DNA of 64,000 nucleotides, from assembly GCA_030015575.1 (NCBI GenBank), contig JASDDO010000026.1:72255433-72319432 (forward strand), in the 5' to 3' direction. Below the pieces are notes generated by a model that was given only the letters and a program-made list of their open reading frames with translations, was not told the origin of the DNA and did not search any database. Source of the stretch: Agapanthus africanus (lineage: Eukaryota > Streptophyta > Magnoliopsida > Asparagales > Amaryllidaceae). Of this stretch, positions 55,101 to 64,000 are shown piece by piece. How positions within the stretch are numbered: the first letter of the stretch is position 1; every line of letters starts with the position of its first letter. Both the position numbers and the translations under genes were made by a program.

Positions 55101-58100
55101 GGGAGACAGAAAAATCATGTGTACTCTATGAACTGATAAAAAAATTAATTGAAGAAATATACAAAAGTTGAAAACCATCAATCTAGCTCCTCAGATAGCA
55201 TAGCACAGTAGTACAATATGGTAGGTGCAAAAGAAGTACTGAAACATCAGAAAGACATGCAAGATTTTTAAATATTTTTTTCATTAGGCTAGTGATTCAA
55301 TTGGAAGAACATACCTCTTGTGGTGTCTGGGCAGTCTGAGGAGGTAAGATGGCAATATTACCACTGTACTTGGTAGCAGGAGCAAGAAAAGGAGAGAAGC
55401 GACCGTCACCATCAGCAGCAGTTGGTCGATACATCGAAGTGTGATACATTGAAGTGTAATAACTTGTAGCAGGATCGAAGGGTTGCAGTGGTTGCTGGAC
55501 CTGAATAACAGGAAATCAGATACAAAACTCAGACCTACAAGCAACCAAAGGAAATCTTGTTTCTTACCTGTTGACTTAATGCCGTACCATACACTGCAGC
55601 ATCCTAGAAAATGTTCATAAAACTAATACTAATAGGTGGAGACGACAATAAGTACACATGAAAAATAATTAATCTGCTGGAAAGAGTCATTAAAGGTATA
55701 ATAATAAGAACAAGAAGAAGAAGATATATTTGAAATGATGATAGAGACGCGGTTTTATCTATATATGAAGCACAGATGCATGTTAATGTACACCCTACAA
55801 AGCTCTAGGAGCCAATCCACCATTGGAGTCTCAAGAGTTGATCAAAGTCATTACAAGGGCTATTTGAGTTTGAAACTGTCCGTCAGACGCTAAGCTGCAC
55901 GGATACTGCAATCAGGCTCATGTTTTCATGTCAGACACGTGGTGGACACGGATTCGTGATTGACATGTGTTAGACATGAAAAAAACGCGTCCAGCTTCTA
56001 AAAGAGTCAATAGTGACTAGGACACAAGTCAACACACGTGGCACACAGATCATATCTTTTTTGCTGTGGGTTTCTTTTCCCAAACCCGTAACCTACTCAA
56101 CTAAACCCTAAACTATTCAAAGCCTCTTTCTAAACTAAACCCTAATCTTTTTCATCCCTACTCAGCCCAGCCATGAGAATCTGAAAGGTCTTTCTCTTTC
56201 TTCATTGACGAGAAAGAGAAAACCCTTATCCTTCATTGCAATAAGAAAACCCACATCCTTCTTCGAATGAGTCGATGAGACCTTTCTCTTTGTTCAACTC
56301 TTATTCTTTTGGCTATTTCTCTTTGAATTTTGGAGTTCGATTTTGATATTCTTCGTGGATTTGCAACATTTGTTGGAAATTGCAGTGGATTTAGGGATTG
56401 ACTTGACTATTGTGGAGGATTTGGATATGGACTTGGATTCCTATGGCGTGTGTATTGTTGGATGTTATACTTGTTAACTTTTCTTGTTTTATGTTGTTGT
56501 AGTAGTTTGATATTATATTTCTTTTAGAAAATAATACGCATACTAAAAAATGTATCACTATGTCCCTATTTCTTATATTTTGGAATTTTGCTCCGTCTCT
56601 ATCTCATTTCGTGTCATGTCCATGCAACCTTGGTCCCTGGCAGCATGTTGATGGCTTTTGAACTACAAAAATCTGCCATGAACCTTTGTTAATGATGCCC
56701 TGTAGGTAAAATGTCCGAAGGTTTTAAATTTTATTGATAAGAGGATCAGATGACAAATTTTAATGCTTTAAAGTTGCATTTTAACTCACAGATTTGTATA
56801 GATTTATAAGTTAAACCTCAGAAATGGCTCAACTTACAAAGACAGAAAGGGAATGCAAAATTTCGGTATCTTTTTACTATTATGTATGTCTTCAAGCTCT
56901 GTAGTCAATTTCGCGGGGTGGGTCAATACGGGTAGCGGGTAAAACAGGCATGAGTAAAAATGTCCGGCTTTAAACGGATGTTAAATATCATGTCCATCAC
57001 ACAATGCGCTACCGGCCGGAGGGTGTGCGGGTAACCCGTGAATAGTTAGCTGGCCATCAATGAACGGGTCAACAGTAACTTAGACTATTAATATACTAAA
57101 TTTGCAAAAGGGACTAAACTATAATAATTTGTAAGAGGCATCAATCTTTTTCTCACCTAATTTTGGTGATGTGTTACCTCTTTAATACATGCACGCCTTC
57201 TCAGTTCTCTATTTGTAGAGGTACATGCAAGAGAAACATCTTATCTCTTAAATTGTAATAAAGAACTATGGGCATTCAGTGCCACTAATATTTTTAAAAG
57301 AAAAACCAAGTTATAGAAAATAACTCCATTTAAATATATATTTTAGTGAACTCTTGGTGTTCATAATATAACTTTAATACCAAATATTTAATGTAATGAC
57401 TAGGAATGAAAAGTCATTTGACTTTTTTTAATTACTGGCCAGGTAGAACCCACAAACCCACGGGTCTGGTCAATCCGGTGATGCGCCGTGTAAAACTTAT
57501 GAGCCCGCAGGCTGGGTCGACCCGGTGATACTTATAAATGGACGGGCCAAGTGCAAGTAATGTTATAATGGGTAGATAAAATTTGACCCATGACCGGTGT
57601 TTTACGGGTTGACCCACGGGTCAATGGGTCACGGGTCATTAGTGACACCTCTGAGCATCGGTGTAATCAATATTGAAAAAAACGTTATACTCAACAATTA
57701 ATCACTTGATTAATCGTATTCACAAGCCAACCGAATAGAAAATTATCAAATCAGTCAATTGTTCGATTAAACTTACTACCAAGTAGAACAATTATGCAAT
57801 CAAATTATATAATTCAACCTGCTTAATCACATAATACCATTAGGTTCAAATTATAAATCGGGCCTAAGCCCAATTACTTTAACCCAATCCGACCCTCTTC
57901 AAGAGGTTAAGAGTAAATATTAACACATCCACGTATCCACGTTTCATCTCTCTCCTCTCTCTTCTCCCCCATAACTTGAGACTTCACCTTCGACTCGACG
58001 AAACAAATCCAGGCTATCCAGCCAATTCTCAGTTGACTTTGACGGTTATTCACTCTCAACGATAGTCCTTATTCTCTAATCAAAAGGTTAGTTTTCAAAG

Positions 58101-58583
58101 TTAGGGTTTTCCCCAAATTTAACCACAATCATTTTTTCCTCCAATCTTTTACTATTATCTTGTTTTACTAATTCCTTCTCATACTTTTTATTATATATTT
58201 TGTAGTTTTAATAATTTATATATATATGGGAGTGATCCATTGCAAACCGATCCGCGTTTTTTAAAAACGTGAACTCTCAATTCACGACATATTTGAAAGA
58301 TCCGAACCGTTCAAGTTGATCGTCCTACCTTCAAACATATGTATATAAAAAATCAAAGAATTTGAAGGTAGCACGTACATCGGATGGAATTTATGTTGCA
58401 TCGTCAAATGACGTTCAATTTTTCACCGATTCGATACATGTGTTAGAGGCCTTCAAATTCTTTGATTTTTCATATACATATGTTTAAAGGTAGGACGGTC
58501 AACTTGAACGGTTCGGATCTTTCAAATATGTCGTGGATCGAAAATTCCCGTTTTTTAGAAAACGCGGACCGGTTTACATTGGA

Positions 58584-58636
<53 letters not shown>

Positions 58637-60471
58637 CAAAGAATTTGAAGGTAGCACGTACATCGGTTTGCACGTGCAAAATCAAAGAATTTGCAATGGA
58701 GCATATATATATACATATGTATATAAAAAATCAAAGAATTTGAAGGTAGCACGTACATCGGATGGAATTTATGTTGCATCGTCAAATGACGTTCAATTTT
58801 GCACCGATTCGATACATGTGTTAGAGGCCTTCAAATTCTTTGATTTTTCATACACATGTTTAAAGGTAGGACGGTCAACTTGAACGGTTCGGATCTTTCA
58901 AATATGTCGTGGATCGAAAATTCCTGTTTTTTAGAAAACGCGGACAGGTTTGCAATGGAGCATATATATATATATATATATTAAAAAATTCATGGGCGCT
59001 TAATCCTCCAAAAACGATAATCGCTGAATAATCAGTTCATACGCCGTTGGCCGAACCAATAGAGAATGAATACGTGTTTTACAGCATTGGGTGCAATCAT
59101 GTTTTAAACACAAGAACTTTCTTGAATATGCTGAAAAAGAAAACAAAAGAGGAGAGAAGCAAAAGCAGTGGCATGATTAATATTCCTAAAGCACGTTCTT
59201 AAGGTCAAACATATACATAGAAGAGGATAAGAAACCTCAAGAAGCAATAATAATACATAATGATAGAACTTCCATAGTATTAAATTACCATATAAACAAA
59301 TTGAATATACAAATTCATGATCAGAGAAAATGATGAAAGGATCTACAGTCAAATTGGTCCATTGAACATAAGAAAGCATGTTGAATACCATAGTGGTTAG
59401 CCTGCAATTGACTAAAGAGGGGCAAAACATAATATGGTCAACTTCATAACGACTGCCATAAGACCATGATGCTTTAAATCCTCCCTAAAAGTAAAAGACG
59501 GATGCATGGGGCACATGAATTAGGAAAAAAATCATTAGTTTTCTTGCATTAGGGTTTTCGCATTTTTTGCAGCATGAACGATGGTGTAGACAGGATGCAG
59601 CACTAGAGCTGTGAACAAACTTACACAAAATAAAAGATATAACTTACAAGAAAGCTTGGCATGCGAGTGGCATCCCGTACTTGAGGATCAGCACCATCGA
59701 AGGTTGTGAATTGATTCCCAAACATTTGTGGTAGCAATCCAAAACTTGAATACGTTGGTGCAGTATTAAGTGCATACTCAGAGCCATCCTGTGCTGGAGC
59801 TGCCTCTGTTTTCAATTGTTCAAACTCGTGCGCTGTAGAGATGCCAGACAAATTGTCAGGCTCCCCGGATGTAAGAGTTTCTTGCATCTCTGCAGGTGAC
59901 CGGGTTTGATCAGCAATCTCTGCTTCTTGACTAGTTGGTGCCTCAACTTGAATGCTGCACTCAGGCATAAAAGCTATTAAACTACGCTAAATGGTAACCC
60001 AAGTTGCCGGGAACAAATGAGCAACAAAGTTCTAAAGCAACATCAAGATACTTTAGTCTGAAGATTTATTATTCAGATAAGGTAAAATAAGGGTAAGGTA
60101 AAAAAAACTCCATGTGATGCATCCCTGTATCTGTTCGGTTTTCTTTGAGTTTTGTAATCGAGTTTTATCTCTTTCTGTTTCCAAACCAGCGCTCTCTCTT
60201 TGTGTGTGTGGGGGGAGGCTAATTTACTCCTAGGTCATAACTAGCTTAGCTATGCCTTTTGGATAATTACTTTGTTTGTCCTTCATGTACGGCTAAAAAA
60301 AGAGAGGTGCTTTTGTCATTTTCAAGGAAAGAGAATGTAGAGAATCTTTGTAATTAAATAGGGAATTGATTGATACAAGAAGAGAGAAAATCACATAGGA
60401 TCTTTATAAGATATTCTATTTTCTTATAAATGACATAACACCCTTTCTTTATCCATACATGCGGGGCAAAT

Positions 60472-60519
<48 letters not shown>

Positions 60520-62099
60520 TAATGAAGAAAAATAAAAGGCCCTAGGAGGCTTTTTCGTTAGATGGCGTCAAAAAAATACATCCTCTACATTTTTTCAACG
60601 ATCGGCACCCATCATCATCTTTATCATGTAAGATGTCAGTACACCAAATTTCATGTGATTCCACCATTTTTTCACCGTTGAATTAGCAATTAAAAAGTTC
60701 TATTATCAGCAAACCGTTAATTTTGCACTCATTAAATCAATGGTGAAAAAGTGATGGGATCACATGAAATTTGGTGTATTCACATCTTACATGATAAAGA
60801 TGATGATCGGTTTGGTGCCGATCGTCGGAAAAATGTGGAGGGTGTATTTTTTCGACACCATAGGAGGAAATTCCCTCCTAGGGCACCTAATATATTAGAG
60901 CACATGTGATTAGTTTTTTTTTGGGGGGGTGAAAACTACAAAAGGTTGCATCTAATATATAAGACGCTCAATGCTTTAACGTCTTTTAATTGATAAGAGT
61001 ATGTATCAGGTAATTAGCTATTTAGCTATTTGCATACAGAGAATCATAACCCCTGCATTTCGGCTCTACAATATTGTTCTATATAGGACCATACTACCTT
61101 ACATCTTGATCTTATAAGAAACCAAGGAATTACCAAGGAAAACATCAAAGGTAGTAATGTATTGTGGATTGGAGCATGCGGATTGAAGTCCAAGGGGCCA
61201 CCACTTTGGAATGCATTGGTCGTAGCTGTGGGTGATGGAGCAACAAGGACCTTGGGCAGACTAAAGCTAGGATAAGCCGTTCAACCAAAATCTTAAGTGG
61301 TTCCCCAACGATATGTTATATATAGCATACGGCATTTAGCTAAATCAACAACTATTGTTCTTGCCATCAAATTATTTATGATCCAGTGAACCTTACAGTG
61401 CACTTACGAGAAGAACAAGATTTTTTGGTTTCACTATCTCAACCCCTTAATCATTTACCATAATATTCTTACAAATTCATTATTTTTATCATGCCTTTTA
61501 GCACACTTTCACATTACATTAAACTTGAATTTAATCTGAGTTTTATACTTGATCTGTAAACAGGGGTTTTTAAGAACGAAAACGCTCTTGAGGCACATGC
61601 AAAAGCTAAGCACAGCGGTGGCAAGTGAACGGAAAAATCGGAAGCAGAGTTTATTGCGGGTTGCAAGTGAATATTGGTTGTGCTAGTGGAAGTTGGAGCT
61701 TAGTGAAATTTGTGTTATCGTTTATCATATTTCCGGCCTTAAATTATGAGTGATGTTGATTATCATAAAACTGGAGTAGTCATTTCTTGAAAACTGTGGA
61801 GATGAGTTATTCAGACAGTGTTGTTTTAGTATTGCTCTTTTCATGCGTTCTTTTAACTGTTTAGCTATGATATTGTTATTTTGGTATCGATATCATCTAC
61901 AGAGATGCCTGTGCCATGCACGTGAAATGTTAAATGATATCAAGTACTATATTTCTAGCTTGAGCTAAAATTATTATTTGATCAGATCATTAGATCATTT
62001 ATTTCTCTTGAAACCTGTTTGATTCTTATTTTTACATACGACTTTTTTTTAGGGTCGTCATCCATTATGTGGCATAGGTGTTACATCACGTACGAAACT

Positions 62100-62147
<48 letters not shown>

Positions 62148-62527
62148 TTAATGGAGGAAAGATATCATATGAGGGAATTTCCTCATACGGCGTCGAAAAA
62201 ATACATTCTCCATGATTTCTTTTAAGGATCGGCATACATCATCATCATCATCTGTCATCTAAGATGTGGATACACCAAATTTCAGGTAATTCTACCACTT
62301 TTTCACCATTGATTTAGTAGGTGCAAAATTAACGGTTTACTTACGATAGAACTTTTTACATTGCAAATTCAACGGTGAAAATACGGTAGAATCATATGAA
62401 ATTTGGTGTATCCATATCTTAGATGATAAAGGTTATGATGATGGTTGCCGATCGTCGGAAAAAATCATAGAGGGTATATTTTTTCGACACCATCGGAGGA
62501 AATTCCCTCCTATGGCCTCTTTTCTTC

Positions 62528-62561
<34 letters not shown>

Positions 62562-62840
62562 GGCATAGCTAGCTCAGTTATGCCCTGTGAATAATTACTC
62601 CATTTGCTCTTAATTCATGCATAAATTAGGGGTGTTTTTAGTTATTTACAAGGAAAGAGAAGGTAAAAAATCTTATAATTAATGAGGTAATTGATTAATA
62701 CAAATCTCATAGGATCTTCACAAGATTCTTCTCTCTTTGTAAATGACAAAAATTATCCTTTATCTATGAGTGAAGGGCAAATGAAGTAATTATCCATGAG
62801 GCATAACTAAGCTGGTTATGCCCTGAGAGTAAATTAGCCT

Positions 62841-62898
<58 letters not shown>

Positions 62899-63624
62899 GT
62901 TGCAATCCTATGATAGGATTTGGAAGCAAATCCTACCGATATTTTAGCCATTGGATATACATAGAGATGTGTGCTATTGCTAGCAATTATGAAACGGAGG
63001 CTTCATTTTTCTATTTAATTACATGGTTGCATGCACGCCTCTCAATACATATCCAATGGCTAAAATATGGGTAGGATTTGTTTCAAAATCCTACTGATAG
63101 GATTGTGGGCTGTATATGTAAGGTATTTAAGCGCGGGTCTTAGGCTCTTCAAAAAGATAGACAAAATAGAAGGAAAAAACGATCAAATAAATTGGGTATA
63201 ATTGTTATTTTAATGTTATCAATATCTTACCTTGAAGCAGACTCTTCAACATTCTCCTCGATCTCAAGAGCTGACTCGGATAGTTCAGCAGTTCCTTTCT
63301 CACTTTCAGTATCATTCACAAAACTAGAAGTTAGTCCAAAATTTGCATCAAAACTTCCAAAACTTAATCCATTTCTTTCATAAACTGGAACTTGCAGATG
63401 ATTTGGAATAATAACATGTTTTGTGTCTGAAAACTGCAACTCCTCCAATTTGCTCTGAAGCTTTGAAGTAGGATCATCCAAAATCATAGAACTTGATGCA
63501 GGCAGTGCACGAGTAACAGCTTCCTTCGTTGTAGGTTCAACATCAGTAGTTTCAAGTTTTACTGGCACTGGCGCGGGTTTTGCATTTGTTGATTTGGGTT
63601 TCCACTCTTTTACAGGACCAGCTG
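52154..63624 (-). CDS. GBF-interacting protein 1-like gene, last six coding exons (5' part outside window)
   Basis: Exons in transcript order: 63231-63624, 59648-59954, 55568-55603, 55315-55500, 54175-54657, 52154-52423. All junctions are GT-AG (donors AAG|GTAAGA, CTT|GTAAGT, CAG|GTAAGA, GAG|GTATGT, CAG|GTATTT) and the reading frame is continuous, giving about 558 residues to the TGA at 52154-52156. The N-terminal GIP1_N/DUF1296 domain is beyond the right edge. What is seen is the disordered Pro/Gln/Ser-rich region, with the family-typical GVHISHYPPNYLPYNQYFSP, FLSNAAFPQQP, TSYYTSMYHTSMYRP and the ending QINWVNNY. GIP1 proteins are plant-specific and bind G-box factors, enhancing their DNA binding. 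Exon 55568-55603 is a 36-nt microexon (DAAVYGTALSQQ). The acceptor at 63621-63624 is a CAGCAG tandem site, so one residue may vary. The 3.3 kb and 4.0 kb introns hold MITEs and microsatellites; the intron 52424-54174 shows nothing recognisable. Confidence 0.9.
55604..58227. other. Large intron with transposon-like remnants
   Basis: Within the GIP1-like gene. Around 55880-56640, outward words such as GACACGTGGTGGACACGG at the left and CGTGTCATGTCCATGCAACC at the right suggest a decayed terminal-inverted-repeat element. Around 56920-57650, GGGTCAATACGGGT and ACGGGTTGACCCACGGGTCA with GTGACACCTC at the end suggest a hAT-like non-autonomous element. At 57860-58110 a pyrimidine-rich stretch resembling a plant 5' leader is present. 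None can be bounded with confidence. Confidence 0.35.
58228..58588. mobile_element. Foldback MITE, second family, full copy
   Basis: Almost the whole element is an inverted repeat: CCATTGCAAACCGATCCGCG ... AAATCAAAGAATTTGAAGG on the left and the reverse complement CCTTCAAATTCTTTGATTTT ... CGCGGACCGGTTTACATTGG on the right, with a central GTAGCACGTACATCGG part. TA repeats flank it on both sides. Confidence 0.75.
58637..58970. mobile_element. Foldback MITE, second family, partial and duplicated copies
   Basis: A short fragment (58637-58672) and a longer right-hand copy (58694-58970) of the element at 58228-58588, separated by TA repeats. Probably generated by recombination or slippage between flanking TA tracts. 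Confidence 0.65.
58980..59647. other. Intron sequence, nothing recognised
   Basis: AT-rich intron of the GIP1-like gene between a TA microsatellite and the exon at 59648. No repeat or coding signal seen. Confidence 0.4.
60217..60474. mobile_element. MITE of the GGCTAATTTACTC family, right end missing
   Basis: Starts GGCTAATTTACTCCTAGG and CATAACTAGCTTAGCTATGC; the interior matches 62580-62800. Its right end is replaced by a (TA)n tract that leads into MITE copy B, so the later insertion or microsatellite expansion removed it. Confidence 0.6.
60520..60885. mobile_element. Foldback MITE, copy B
   Basis: Same family as 49388-49815: arms with TCAAAAAAATACATCCTC / GGTGTATTTTTTCGACACC and CACCAAATTTCATGTGATT in inverted order. 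(TA)n(GA)n precedes it. In the 59954-63231 intron. Confidence 0.75.
60886..62100. other. Intron sequence, nothing recognised
   Basis: Part of the 3.3 kb intron of the GIP1-like gene. Low-complexity AT-rich DNA with no coding or repeat signal that I can support. Confidence 0.4.
62149..62532. mobile_element. Foldback MITE, copy C
   Basis: Third copy of the family, TAATGGAGGAAAG at the left and CCTCTTTTCTTCATTA at the right, inverted arms throughout. It sits between (TA)n(GA)n on the left and (TA)n on the right. Confidence 0.75.
62559..62839. mobile_element. MITE of the GGCTAATTTACTC family, left end missing
   Basis: Terminal inverted repeats CAGGGCATAGCTAGCTCAG and CTAAGCTGGTTATGCCCTG. The outer right end GAGTAAATTAGCC is kept; the matching left end is replaced by (TA)n. 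Relative of 60217-60474. Confidence 0.65.
62903..63105. mobile_element. Small foldback MITE, third family
   Basis: Inverted arms of about 55 bp: CAATCCTATGATAGGATTTG ... TTTTAGCCATTGGATA on the left and TATCCAATGGCTAAAATA ... AATCCTACTGATAGGATTG on the right. Preceded by (TA)n(GA)n, like the first MITE family. Confidence 0.7.
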
Positions 63625-64000
63625 CTGAACAAAAAGCATGCAACAATATCAGGGCCTTGAATGATTCCTCGAAGGCCGCATTGGCAGAAAGTATCATTAG
63701 GAAATGGACCTCTATGAATAATGAAGTGGTAACTGTGTTACTGATAATAGAGAGATCAAGATGACGTAAGAATTATATCACACCATATTCAGAGCCATAA
63801 ACAATATTTTGTAGCATGCAGATGAATCTAACCGTGAAACAACTGTTCACACAGCGAAAACCCCTGAGAATTCACAATTGTTCTGCTGATTTTTGAGGAA
63901 AAAGATATTACTCTGAGGAAATATAAGATCATGTGTTTCTTCACTGCAATTGACTAGTATATTCAATTAGAGAAGAAACTTTGCTGAACAAGTATTTCTT
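63625..64000. other. Intron of the GIP1-like gene at the window edge
   Basis: Upstream of the exon at 63231-63624 on the minus strand. A pyrimidine-rich TGCTTTTTGTTCAG precedes that exon. No further exon could be supported before the window ends. Confidence 0.45.

Noticed and set aside
57860-58130. 5' end of a separate plus-strand gene inside the GIP1-like intron
   Set aside because: The pyrimidine-rich stretch looks like a leader, but no coding exon or protein likeness follows it before the MITE at 58228.

Overview
This window is nuclear DNA of a flowering plant, most likely a eudicot or other broad-leaved lineage. It carries plant-only gene families (a GBF-interacting-protein-1-like gene, a DUF4228/PADRE gene, a plant mobile domain gene), GT-AG introns, (TA)n microsatellites, MITEs and very large Tat-lineage Ty3/gypsy retrotransposons. 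I cannot name the species from sequence alone. No tRNA, rRNA or bacterial features were seen.

Layout. Positions 1-454 and 40086-46712 are one interrupted stretch: the flank and body of a decayed Mutator-like element (MULE) that carries a MuDR-type transposase followed by a plant mobile domain (PMD) gene. An old Tat-lineage LTR retrotransposon in minus orientation (outer element, 455-40085, TSD ATAAT, LTRs about 3.2 kb) landed in it. A younger relative in plus orientation (inner element, 10735-30296, TSD GTGTT, LTRs about 2.9 kb) then landed inside the outer element's reverse transcriptase region. The PMD gene was also hit by what looks like a solo LTR (44084-45543, TSD ATAAG), whose left junction was later tandemly duplicated (118 bp). 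To the right lie a small intact host gene of the DUF4228 family (48281-48790, minus), a repeat-rich intergenic region with one possible unassigned exon, and the last six coding exons of a GIP1-like gene (52154-63624, minus, 5' part beyond the window). Its introns are full of foldback MITEs bordered by (TA)n and (GA)n.

The two Tat elements share one architecture. From 5' to 3' they have a leader ORF with SVFxRL repeats, gag, protease flanked by duplicated zinc-knuckle modules, RT-RNase H, a second (archaeal-type) RNase H and integrase. A long 3' region follows, built of tandem arrays and hairpin arrays, and then an ORF read antisense to gag-pol. That antisense gene has the marks of a real transcription unit in both elements: a TATAAATA box just inside the 3' LTR, a donor-like site, and a splice acceptor directly before the ATG. 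The inner LTR also carries a second antisense ORF (11397-11927) with its own TATAA box and poly(A)-type signal. By eye its protein is a diverged relative of the first. This antisense gene pair, together with hairpin arrays whose stems change in a compensatory way around a constant loop, is the most unusual content of the window.

Both retroelements are treated as fossils. The outer one is clearly broken in many places and the inner one in several. By-eye LTR comparison puts the inner insertion at roughly a million years ago and the outer one at a few million.
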